Source: CAZMXS01 sp964570325 (GTDB lineage: Bacteria > Verrucomicrobiota > Kiritimatiellia > CAIQIC01 > CAZMXS01). Taken from it: a stretch of DNA of 26,934 nt. Below the pieces are notes generated by a model. The model was not told the origin of the DNA and searched no databases. It saw nothing but the letters and a program-made list of their open reading frames with translations. The stretch is taken from positions 1 to 26,934 of the forward strand of contig CAZMXS010000062.1 in assembly GCA_964570325.1 (NCBI GenBank). The letters run 5' to 3'. Of the stretch, positions 8,230 to 16,079 are shown piece after piece; position 1 is the stretch's first letter; every line of letters begins with the position of its first letter. The position numbers and the translations under genes are program-made.

Positions 8230-9869
8230 TCCAGCCCTACTCCTCAAACATCCGGTTCGGCGACCGCCAATCGGCCCTGATCTTCGACCACCTGCACAAA
8301 TGCGCGGGCAGCACCCTGCGCATCGCCATCCACTACGGATTCGACGGGCTGTTCAGCGCGTACCTGCTTTCCTCGTGGCGGGAACTTTACGCGGAATTGC
8401 CGCGCTGCAGAAAAGACAAGTTTGCCGTGGTCGGGCACGCGGCGCTGGGTCTGCACGAGTACCTGCCGCCGGGCTGCGAGGCGTACTACATCACCATCCT
8501 CCGCGAGCCGATCGACCGGTTGATCTCGGCCTACCGCTTCTTCCGAGCCTGGTATGCCACCGCTTCGTCCCCGGAAGAGTTCATCCGCCGCAGCCACGCC
8601 AACTACCTGGTGTACCGGCTGGGATACGGCGATCTGGAGCGAGCCAAGGACCGCCTGCTCAACTTTTACCATCTGTTCGGCCTGACGGAGCGGTTTGACG
8701 ACTTTCTGCTGATGCTCAAAGCCCGCACGGGCTTGGATTTCCGGGGTTGCCACGCCTACAATCGCACGGAAACCACGCGCCAAACATCGCCGGAATTGGT
8801 TGCCGAGCTCCGGCGTCAGAATGAATTGGACATCGAGTTTTACCAATGGGCCTGCGAACTGTTCGACCGGCGCATGGCCGAAGTGCCGCCGGACCCCACT
8901 CCGCCGCCGGCCGTCTCGTCCACGCAGGAGGGCCCCGCCGAAGTCGTACGCGCCGAGCCGCGTATCCGCGAGCTGCTCGATCACCGGGAGTTTGCGCGAG
9001 CAGCCGCGGAACTTGAAAAGATGATTCGCCCCGAGGATCCGCCGCCGACCCGCTTCATGCTGTCGCTCGCGCTGGCCAAGGTTTACCAGGGCGCCGGCGA
9101 TATCCCGGCCGCCAGCCGCTGGTACGAAAAGTGTTTGGAGTGGGATGCGGAACTCGTTTATCACTATGCCCGGATGCTGGAAACCACTCAACCCGGCCAG
9201 GCTGCGGCGGTGCTGCGGCGGGCCATGGACTCGCTGCGGAATATCCCGAGCCAGATGCCGGACTCGCATCTGAACCGTTTTCGCGCGATCGTTAAGCCAT
9301 GGGCGGAGCATCTCGCGCGGCAACACACCCGGATCGCGCTGGACCAGGCCGCCGCTCGGTATCGCTCCGGGCATGCCGAAGAGGCCGCCGCCGGCCTGGC
9401 GCCGCTGCTCGCCGATCCGGACTCCAGCGGCCTCTCACGCGGCGCCATGCTCTATCGCTTCGTGCAGTCCGTTTGCGGGGAGGCGCTGCAGCGCGCGCAG
9501 GACTCGCTCCGCCAATTTACCGCCGCGCATGTGCGCACGACTTGGGGCGCGCTGCCGGCCGCCGGCATCCGCGCGGTCGCGATTTTCGGCGCCGGCCAGC
9601 ATACCGCATGGCTCGCCCGCGTCACCCAGGATGCGCCCGGTCCCCGGGTGGTCGCGGTGCTGGACGACCGTCCCTCCACCGGAACGTTCTGGGGTCTCGC
9701 TCCCGTCGCGCCGGACACCTGGCAACCGGCCGGTGCGGACGCGATCGTGCTGTCCTCGGATGTCATTCAGGACCGCCTGCGCCAGCGCTGTGTCCAATTA
9801 TATGGAAGAGACCTGCGCACAGTGGATTTATACGCCGGATTCCCGGCCGGCCCCTACTGCAAGCCATGA
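8226..9869 (+). CDS. Sulfotransferase-family protein with TPR-like linker and C-terminal Rossmann-like module
   Basis: A 547-residue, three-part protein. Residues 18-32 (LIFDHLHKCAGSTLR) match the 5'-phosphosulfate loop of PAPS-dependent sulfotransferases, with K25 in the catalytic position. Residues 91-103 (ILREPIDRLISAY) match the 3'-phosphate binding motif RxPxxRxxSxY. This combination is typical of heparan-sulfate-2-O-type and related carbohydrate sulfotransferases. Residues about 245-400 look like TPR helices (FMLSLALAKVYQGAGDIPAA). Residues about 440-547 are the recurrent Rossmann-like module (AVAIFGAGQHTAWLA, VVAVLDDRPS, DAIVLSSDV) ending in DLYAGFPAGPY. A strong ribosome binding site fixes the start, and the stop overlaps the next ATG. 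It probably sulfates a sugar of the cluster's glycan. The acceptor is unknown, and no PAPS synthesis gene is in the window. Confidence 0.82.
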   Translation: MIQPYSSNIRFGDRQSALIFDHLHKCAGSTLRIAIHYGFDGLFSAYLLSSWRELYAELPRCRKDKFAVVGHAALGLHEYLPPGCEAYYITILREPIDRLISAYRFFRAWYATASSPEEFIRRSHANYLVYRLGYGDLERAKDRLLNFYHLFGLTERFDDFLLMLKARTGLDFRGCHAYNRTETTRQTSPELVAELRRQNELDIEFYQWACELFDRRMAEVPPDPTPPPAVSSTQEGPAEVVRAEPRIRELLDHREFARAAAELEKMIRPEDPPPTRFMLSLALAKVYQGAGDIPAASRWYEKCLEWDAELVYHYARMLETTQPGQAAAVLRRAMDSLRNIPSQMPDSHLNRFRAIVKPWAEHLARQHTRIALDQAAARYRSGHAEEAAAGLAPLLADPDSSGLSRGAMLYRFVQSVCGEALQRAQDSLRQFTAAHVRTTWGALPAAGIRAVAIFGAGQHTAWLARVTQDAPGPRVVAVLDDRPSTGTFWGLAPVAPDTWQPAGADAIVLSSDVIQDRLRQRCVQLYGRDLRTVDLYAGFPAGPYCKP

Positions 9870-11605
9870 CCGAGCCAACCCACACGGCCCTCAACAACGT
9901 CCTGGCGATCCACCCCTCCTACGCGGCGCCGGAGGAGCGTTGTTTTTGGGAAGAACTGGTTTTTCACATCGGCGGCCGGGGCTGGAACTATATCCCGGTT
10001 ACTTACCCCGACCTGGCCCCGCCGCGCGGCCAGGCCATCTACATGCCCATCCCGCATATCGCGGGCGCAGCGACCATGCACCCGGCAAACGCGGGCGCCG
10101 ACGGCCTGCCAGCGTGGGCGACGGAGGCCGACATCGAACGTCTGTTTCAATGGACGGCGGCGACGGACGCGCTCGAACGGCCGCAGGAGGTCCGCTCGAA
10201 CCTGCGCGCCTATGCCGCGTGGGCCGATCTGGCCGTCCGCGCGCTGCGCCCGGCGTTGGTACTCCTGACCAGCCAGTTGCCGCTGACCATGCTCACCTGG
10301 ATGGCCGCGCGACATCACGGCATCCGCACCCTCTTCTACGAGCGCTCGCCGTGCGGCGGGATCTGGTTGGAGCCGGAAGGCCAGTTCGCCGACTCGCAGG
10401 TGTGGTCCCGCTGCCGGGAAGTCGAGGCCGGCGGCCGCCAGGCGGCATACCGCGCCGCGGGCGAACAGGTGGTGGCCGACCTGCTCGCCAACCCGGCCGG
10501 ATTCCGCAAGGGCGAGGACCGCGGCGATGCCTGGCCCGCGCCGATCAAAAAGGGGCCCATTTTCCTGATGTTGATGGATAACATCCTCTTCAGCGGCTGG
10601 GAGCCGCGCGGCTGGCCGAAGCAACAGGCCACGTATCCCTTGTACGACACGCATCAGGAGGCCGTCGCGCACGTCGCGGCCCTCGCGCGCCGGCTCGGCG
10701 GCACGCTGGTTCTCAAGCGGCACCCGATCTGCCGCGTCTACGGGCCGGAGCGCCCGGCCTGGCTGCCGGATGACGTGGTCTATTACGACGGGCCAGTGCA
10801 GACCGCCTTGCGGGCCGCCGATGTCGTCATCGGGTTCATCACCAAGACGCTGTTCCCCGCGCTGGCCATGCGCAAGCCGGTGGTCACGCTCGCGCAAAAC
10901 CCGGCAGCCGCTTCCGGCGGCACCTATCATCCCGCGAAGCGGGACGAAGTGGAACAGGCCTTGCGGGACGCCGCCGGCCAGGTGGACCTGGCGCGCAAGT
11001 GCGACCGGTTTGTCCCCTTCGCGGGCTGGATCGCGCGGGACTATTACTTTTCGTACACCAGCCCGCCCTCCCCCTATCCGGCGCTGGCGGGTCGGGGCGG
11101 CATTTGCCGGGCCGCGCGCGGCCCGGCGGCCGTGCTTGACGCCTTCGTGCCGGATGCCGACCGGATACCGGCGATGCCTTTCCCGGAATTGACGGAGGCC
11201 GTCGTGCAACTGCGATACCGGGCTGGAACATGGTCGAAGGAGCTGGAACCGCCGCCGTGGGCGCTGTGCCGCGCTCGAATCTTCGCGCTGGCCCAGGGAA
11301 CCCGCCGGGTGGCGATTTACGGCGCCGGCCAGTTTGCGCGCCAACTGTTCCAGCGCGCCGCCGCCGCGGATATGCTGGCCGCGGCGGGGGCCGAATTCCG
11401 GGTGTTTGACGACCGCCTGGATACCGCGGCATCCGCGCCGTTCCCGGTTCATGCCGTCGGGGAACTGCCGGCCTATGCGGCGGGCGCCAACGACCGCGTG
11501 TTGCTGGCGACTGACACCTGGCAAGCGTCCATGCGAGCCCGGCTCCAGGCACTCCACGTTGATCCCGCCAAGGTGTTCGATCTTTTTGACAACCGGGTCC
11601 GGTAA
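9866..11605 (+). CDS. Capsule-synthesis-type glycosyltransferase-like protein with C-terminal Rossmann-like module
   Basis: A 579-residue protein. The first 450 residues resemble bacterial capsule biosynthesis proteins of the KpsC/KpsS type. Visible features are a two-domain GT-B-like layout, the strand LVLLTSQLPL, the motif LVLKRHP (K284 to P287), and then DDVVYYDGPVQTALRAADVVIGFITKTLFPALAMRKPVV. That last stretch is the order 'phosphate-loop strand, then an IG...S/T..EA-type helix' seen in such transferases. Residues about 470-579 carry the recurrent Rossmann-like module (VAIYGAGQFARQLF, FRVFDDRLD, DRVLLATDTW), though its end (VFDLFDNRVR) lacks the PxGPY tail found in its neighbours. The gene starts in an ATGA overlap with the sulfotransferase gene and is followed by 78 bases before the next start. 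Assignment to the capsule family is by motif pattern and is moderate. Confidence 0.65.
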   Translation: MTEPTHTALNNVLAIHPSYAAPEERCFWEELVFHIGGRGWNYIPVTYPDLAPPRGQAIYMPIPHIAGAATMHPANAGADGLPAWATEADIERLFQWTAATDALERPQEVRSNLRAYAAWADLAVRALRPALVLLTSQLPLTMLTWMAARHHGIRTLFYERSPCGGIWLEPEGQFADSQVWSRCREVEAGGRQAAYRAAGEQVVADLLANPAGFRKGEDRGDAWPAPIKKGPIFLMLMDNILFSGWEPRGWPKQQATYPLYDTHQEAVAHVAALARRLGGTLVLKRHPICRVYGPERPAWLPDDVVYYDGPVQTALRAADVVIGFITKTLFPALAMRKPVVTLAQNPAAASGGTYHPAKRDEVEQALRDAAGQVDLARKCDRFVPFAGWIARDYYFSYTSPPSPYPALAGRGGICRAARGPAAVLDAFVPDADRIPAMPFPELTEAVVQLRYRAGTWSKELEPPPWALCRARIFALAQGTRRVAIYGAGQFARQLFQRAAAADMLAAAGAEFRVFDDRLDTAASAPFPVHAVGELPAYAAGANDRVLLATDTWQASMRARLQALHVDPAKVFDLFDNRVR

Positions 11606-11671
11606 GTGGAAGATGACCGGGCAACCCAGCTTGAAAACAGAACGCGACCGCAACGAGGAGCCCCAACCACG

Positions 11672-11679
11672 AGGAAGGA
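11672..11679 (+). promoter_or_regulatory. Ribosome binding site for the methyltransferase fusion at 11684
   Basis: AGGAAGGA lies just before the ATG at 11684 and supports this start over the in-frame GTG at 11606. The 78-base stretch 11606-11683 is one of the few real gaps in the first 17 kb. It contains no convincing promoter or terminator. Confidence 0.55.
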
Positions 11680-11683
11680 TCCC

Positions 11684-12778
11684 ATGAACGCCTACGAACT
11701 GATCCAAGCCAAGCCCCACCTGCATGTCTTCGGCGACGGCACCCCGCGCCTGATGTCACTGTTGGACAACGCCCTCAAATGGATGGCGGATGAATTGTCC
11801 ACCCGCAAGGATGCCGTGACGCTCGAGACCGGCTATGGCCTGACCACGGTGCTGATGACGATGCTCGCGCGCCAACACCATTCCATCGCGCCGGACGAAC
11901 CGGGTTACCGGCGCGTGCTCGACTACTGCAAGCAGCAGGGCATCCCGGCGCAAGGCTTGCAATACCATGTGGGCTTCTCCGAGGACGTCCTGCCCAAGCT
12001 GGATATTCCCGACGAGAGCCTGGACATGGTGCTGATTGACGGCGGACACGGTATCCCAACGCCGTTCGTGGACTATGCCTACACCTTCAAGAAGATCAAG
12101 GTCGGCGGCTACCTGGTGGTGGATGACATCCAACTGGTCACGGGCCTGATGCTGAAGGACTTCCTGCTGGAGTCCAAGGAATGGGGACTCACGGGGTTCT
12201 TCGACAGCAAGACCTGCGCCTTCCGCAAGTACGCCGCCACCCCTGGCGCGGACTGGTACCAACAGCCGTACATGCTGCAGATGCAGGGCCAGGTTGATCG
12301 GTTGCTGGCGCAGGCGCCGGGCAAGGGACTCGACTACGTTTCCCTGGAACCCGTGGTGGCCGCGCACAAGTGGACGGTGCGGCGCGCGCCGGAGCCGGCG
12401 GCGCTGGAAAGCAAGCTCCTGCCCGTGGTGGTCGTCGAGCGGCTGAAGCTCGCCGCCCTTCGCGACCGCGTGAGAAAAGTGGCGATCTTCGGCGCCGGCC
12501 AACACACGGCCTGGCTGGAGAAAATCCTGGCCGGTCAGGAGGGACTGCCCCAGATCGTCGCCGTGTTGGACGACGCGCCGGCCGGAAAGCCCGCGCGCTT
12601 CGGCCGGCCGCCCGTCGCGGCCGAAGGGTTTGACGCCGGGCAAGTTGACGCCATCGTGCTTTCCACCGACTGCCTGCAGCGCGCCATGCAGTTGCGCTGT
12701 CGCGCCCTGTACGGCGCGGGCGCCCGGCTCATTGATCTTTACGCCGGGCTGCCGGCGGGGCCGTATCGCAAGGAGTGA
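11684..12778 (+). CDS. SAM-dependent methyltransferase with C-terminal Rossmann-like module
   Basis: A 364-residue protein. Residues about 45-190 look like a Methyltransf_24-type domain: an unusual motif I (VTLETGYGLTTVLMTMLA), SLDMVLIDGGHGIPTPFVDY, and KVGGYLVVDDIQL. This is the order 'D..fiDg.H......D......l..GG.l..dD' typical of that family. The canonical glycine-rich loop is altered (ETGYG rather than EIGTG or EIGCG). Residues about 258-364 are the recurrent module (KVAIFGAGQHTAWLE, IVAVLDDAP, DAIVLSTDC), ending LIDLYAGLPAGPY, almost the same tail as the sulfotransferase protein. A good ribosome binding site precedes the start. It opens the second block of the cluster, so a promoter could lie just upstream. 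It is probably a methyltransferase acting on a sugar; the acceptor is unknown. Confidence 0.75.
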   Translation: MNAYELIQAKPHLHVFGDGTPRLMSLLDNALKWMADELSTRKDAVTLETGYGLTTVLMTMLARQHHSIAPDEPGYRRVLDYCKQQGIPAQGLQYHVGFSEDVLPKLDIPDESLDMVLIDGGHGIPTPFVDYAYTFKKIKVGGYLVVDDIQLVTGLMLKDFLLESKEWGLTGFFDSKTCAFRKYAATPGADWYQQPYMLQMQGQVDRLLAQAPGKGLDYVSLEPVVAAHKWTVRRAPEPAALESKLLPVVVVERLKLAALRDRVRKVAIFGAGQHTAWLEKILAGQEGLPQIVAVLDDAPAGKPARFGRPPVAAEGFDAGQVDAIVLSTDCLQRAMQLRCRALYGAGARLIDLYAGLPAGPYRKE

Positions 12779-12793
12779 CGAGGGCGCCGGCTC

Positions 12794-15067
12794 ATGAAGG
12801 AAGCGCCGCTCAACGACTGCCGGCTGTGCCGCCTGCCGCACGGGATGCTGTTCCATCCCGCGGCCGCATTTGACCCGGCGGACGGCCGGCCCGTCGTGGC
12901 CATCGTCTCCAATCTCGAACTCTTCCCGGTGTTGCACGGGAGCTACGTCGTCGTCATGCAAATGACTGACTTCCTCAAGCGGCAGGGCTTCCGCCCGATC
13001 CTGGTCAACCAGTCCCGGACCGCCGTGGACGGCCGCGCGTTCGCCCACCAGGCGGTCTGCGACCGCTACTTCGACGCCACGCTCCACATCACCCAAGCAA
13101 CGCCGCGCGCCGACGCGGCCGCCGGCGACGCCGCGGCGGCGGAGACGCTCCACGGCCTGCGCTGGCTCGAGGAGCGCTTCGGGATGTTCGCCGCGATCGC
13201 GGAATACGCCTACATGAGCCCGGCCCTGTCCGCGCTGTCGGCGCGCGCGCTCAAACTGGTGCAGACGATAGACGTCGTCTCGCGCCTGTCCCTCGCGGAC
13301 CTGCGGAAGAACCGCATTGACTTCCGGCGCGGCTTGTCGGCGGACGAGGAGGCCGCCCTCCTCACGCACGCGGATGTCCTGATCGCGATCACTGATGTGG
13401 AGCGCCGGATCCTGGCCGACATGATACCAGGCAAGCGGGTCGTGACGGTCGGCTGCGCCGTGGAGCCGGTCGCGCGCGGCGGCGCGCCGGACGATTGCCA
13501 CGACCTGCTCTTTATTGCCTCGTCGAACCCGTTCAACCTGGACGGGGCCCGGCACTTCATCACGGAGGTGCTGCCCCGGATCCGCCAGGCTGTGCCTGAC
13601 GCGCGCCTGCTGCTCGGCGGCGAGGTCTGTTCGAAACTTCGAGCCGAAGAGGGCCTGCTGGACACGCCGGGCGTCGTGGCGCTCGGGCCGGTTGATGCCG
13701 TCGAACCGCTGCACCGCGCGACGGCCGTCATGATCAACCCGACCCGTTTCGGCACCGGCCTGAAGATCAAGACCGTTGAAGCGCTCGCCGCCGGCAAGGC
13801 CGTCGTGGCAACCGCGGTCGGCAGCGAAGGGCTACCCGCCGCCGCGGAGCCGCCGTTCATCGTGGCCGACCACCCGGCCGATTTCGCCGCCGCCTGCGTG
13901 CGCCTGCTTTGCGAACCGGCACGGCGGCGGGAACTGGAACGGAACGCCCTGGACTATGCGCGCCGGCACTTCTCCATGGACGCCGTCTATCGGGAACTGC
14001 AGGCGGCGCTCGACGACTGGCGCGGCCGCTCCGGCCCGGCCCGCCCATCCGTTCCCGCGGCGCGTCCATACACCGGCCGTGCCGCCGACTTGCTGGGCGC
14101 CGCGCTCGCGGACCGCCCGGGACGCATCTTCGAAATCGGCTACCCGTCGCGGGGCCACACCCCGACGCTGACGCGGTCGGTCCCGATCGCCCGGCACGAT
14201 AGCCTGCCACCGATCGCCACGCTCGACGAACTTGATTATCAATGGCAGGCCGCGCGCCCAAGCGGCGACGATCGCCGCGCCGGCGAGCGCTTGGTCTTCC
14301 ATCGCCTGACGCCGGAGCAGTACCTGGCCGACCACGCGCCGGCGCCCGCCTACGACCTGCTGTACGTCCACGGCGAGCCGCGCCGGGACCGCCTGCTTTG
14401 GAATCTTCTATCCTTCGCGCCCGGCCTCGCGCCGGGCGGGAGCGTAGCCGTGGACGACTACGGCGACCCGGCCGCGCCAGGTATTACTGCCGCAGTGGAT
14501 GAGTTCATCCTGCTCGCGCTGCCCGCCATCACGGCGATCACGTGCGCACCTGCGGAATCGGCAAGCGGGTGGCCGCCGAGCCGGCAGACCGCGGGACGAA
14601 CCATCCTGCTGACGCTCCGTTCGGGCAACATCGCGTGCGGCCTGGAACTGGATCGGCTCATTCATCCGCCGGAGCCCGCAGCCGCGGGCGCGCCCCCCAA
14701 GCCGTTGGGCGCGATCCTCGTCGGGGTCCTGGTGCGCCAGCGCCTGGAGGCCCTCTGCGCCCGGGGCGATCCGCGGGTGGCGATCTACGGCGCGGGCGCG
14801 CACACGGCCTGGCTGGAGAGCGTCTGCCTGGGCCTGCCGCTGAACGTCGTCGCCGTGCTGGACGAAAACCCTGCAGGCCGGCGAATGGTCTTCGGGCTCA
14901 AACCCATCAAACCCCAGGATTTCGACCCGGGCGCGGCGGATGTCATCGTGCTCTCGTCCGACGCCAGCCAGCGCGCGATGACATTCAACTGCCGGGAACG
15001 CTTCGGCGACCGGATCGAGCTCCTCGACCTTTACCACGGACTGCCGCCGGGCCCCTATGCCAAGTGA
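12794..15067 (+). CDS. Large fusion: GT4 glycosyltransferase, degenerate methyltransferase-like domain and Rossmann-like module
   Basis: A 757-residue protein with three parts. Residues 1-420 are a GT4 glycosyltransferase: VVAIVSNLELFPVLHGSYV at the start of the first domain, DLLFIASSNPFNLDGAR opening the donor domain, and FGTGLKIKTVEALAAGKAVV (F319 to about E329) at the donor site. A Cys-rich start (CRLCRLPHG) could be a small metal site or a tag. Residues about 430-610 resemble a Methyltransf_24 domain (IFEIGYPSRGH, YDLLYVHGEP, GLAPGGSVAVDDYG), but the SAM loop is not canonical. Residues about 650-757 are the recurrent module (VAIYGAGAHTAWLE, VVAVLDENPAG, DVIVLSSDA), ending LLDLYHGLPPGPY. 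The GT4 part is similar in motifs to the protein at 6511. It is probably a bifunctional or scaffolded glycosyltransferase. The middle domain may be catalytically dead. Confidence 0.78.
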   Translation: MKEAPLNDCRLCRLPHGMLFHPAAAFDPADGRPVVAIVSNLELFPVLHGSYVVVMQMTDFLKRQGFRPILVNQSRTAVDGRAFAHQAVCDRYFDATLHITQATPRADAAAGDAAAAETLHGLRWLEERFGMFAAIAEYAYMSPALSALSARALKLVQTIDVVSRLSLADLRKNRIDFRRGLSADEEAALLTHADVLIAITDVERRILADMIPGKRVVTVGCAVEPVARGGAPDDCHDLLFIASSNPFNLDGARHFITEVLPRIRQAVPDARLLLGGEVCSKLRAEEGLLDTPGVVALGPVDAVEPLHRATAVMINPTRFGTGLKIKTVEALAAGKAVVATAVGSEGLPAAAEPPFIVADHPADFAAACVRLLCEPARRRELERNALDYARRHFSMDAVYRELQAALDDWRGRSGPARPSVPAARPYTGRAADLLGAALADRPGRIFEIGYPSRGHTPTLTRSVPIARHDSLPPIATLDELDYQWQAARPSGDDRRAGERLVFHRLTPEQYLADHAPAPAYDLLYVHGEPRRDRLLWNLLSFAPGLAPGGSVAVDDYGDPAAPGITAAVDEFILLALPAITAITCAPAESASGWPPSRQTAGRTILLTLRSGNIACGLELDRLIHPPEPAAAGAPPKPLGAILVGVLVRQRLEALCARGDPRVAIYGAGAHTAWLESVCLGLPLNVVAVLDENPAGRRMVFGLKPIKPQDFDPGAADVIVLSSDASQRAMTFNCRERFGDRIELLDLYHGLPPGPYAK

Positions 15068-16079
15068 ATATTCCATAACGATGGACGTGACCAACCGGTG
15101 CAACTCGCGCTGCCGGATCTGCTATTTCTCGTTGCCGGGGTTCACACCCAAGGGCCGCGACATGACGCTGGCGGAGTTCCGAATCGTCGTCGAGCGGCTG
15201 GCGGGCCAATCCGGCCGCTTCGCCCTGTCATGCGAATTCGAGCCCCTGCTGCACCCTGATATCGAAGCCATGCTCGCGGAATGCGCGCGCCTGACCCCCA
15301 CCTGGCAGATTCGGGTCAACACAAACGGTATGTTGCTCTCGGAGCCGGTGTCCCGCGCGCTGGTCGAGTCCGGCATCGCTGAGATTGACGTCTCCCTCGA
15401 CGCGCCCACGCCGGAGTTGAACGCCCGGATTCGCGGCAACCATGCGCTGCCGCGGATTGTCAAGGCGCTGCGCCGGCTGGCGGATATCAAGCGCACGACG
15501 GGGGCAACGCGACCGCAGGTTGTCATCCGATCCACCGCGATGCGGGCGAATATCCGCAGGCTGCCGGAGATGATCGCGCTGGCGGCGGATGCCGGCGCGG
15601 AGCGCTTCAGTGTGAAACACTTGATCCCAATCGCGGGCTGTGAATGGGAGGGACGCCCAATGGCGGAGCAGTCATGCCTGCTGGCGCCGGATGAGACGCG
15701 CGCGGCATTCGACCGCATCCGCCGCGAAGGGGCCGCGCGCGGCGTCGCCGTTGACCTGCCGCCGCCGGCGCCCCGGGACGAGTCGGAATTGCGTTTCGCG
15801 TGCAGTTACGTCAACAACGGGTTTCATATTTACCCCACCGGTGTCTGCTACCCTTGTGTCTGGCTGACCGCCGCCGAGCCGTACGGCAACATTTTCGAGG
15901 ACAGCCTGGAAACCATTGCCGCCGGCGCGGCCGTCCGGCGGTTCCAACAAGCGTTCCTGCCGCCTGGCCCGCCGCCGACATGCCGGGAATGCCTGCGCGG
16001 TTCGCAGGCGGTCGGGCTGCGGATGGTAAACGACGCACGCGCCCGCCTGGAAACGCATGACGGGGGAAGCAATCCATGA
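15057..16079 (+). CDS. Radical SAM/SPASM domain protein
   Basis: A 340-residue protein with the radical SAM cluster motif CNSRCRIC (C15, C19, C22) right after the N-terminal strand SITMDVTNR. The barrel continues with LSCEFEPLLHPDI, RVNTNGMLL and EIDVSLDAPTPELNARIRG, typical of the SPASM subgroup (MoaA/AnSME-like). The C-terminus holds FACSYVNNGFHIYPTGVCYPCVW, then PTCREC, a cysteine pattern of auxiliary Fe-S clusters. The start at 15057 overlaps the preceding gene by 11 bases. An internal ATG at 15081 would remove eight residues. The stop forms an ATGA overlap with the oxidoreductase gene. Likely roles are oxidation or dehydration of a sugar or modification of a peptide; none can be chosen from sequence alone. 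Confidence 0.85.
   Translation: MPSEYSITMDVTNRCNSRCRICYFSLPGFTPKGRDMTLAEFRIVVERLAGQSGRFALSCEFEPLLHPDIEAMLAECARLTPTWQIRVNTNGMLLSEPVSRALVESGIAEIDVSLDAPTPELNARIRGNHALPRIVKALRRLADIKRTTGATRPQVVIRSTAMRANIRRLPEMIALAADAGAERFSVKHLIPIAGCEWEGRPMAEQSCLLAPDETRAAFDRIRREGAARGVAVDLPPPAPRDESELRFACSYVNNGFHIYPTGVCYPCVWLTAAEPYGNIFEDSLETIAAGAAVRRFQQAFLPPGPPPTCRECLRGSQAVGLRMVNDARARLETHDGGSNP

Noticed and set aside
9854..11725. 623-codon open frame on the minus strand
   Set aside because: It is antisense to the capsule-type and neighbouring genes, shows no family motif, and is the usual mirror frame of GC-rich coding DNA.
11756..13714. 652-codon open frame on the minus strand
   Set aside because: It runs antisense across two well-supported genes and has a repetitive Arg/Gln/Val-rich composition without motifs.
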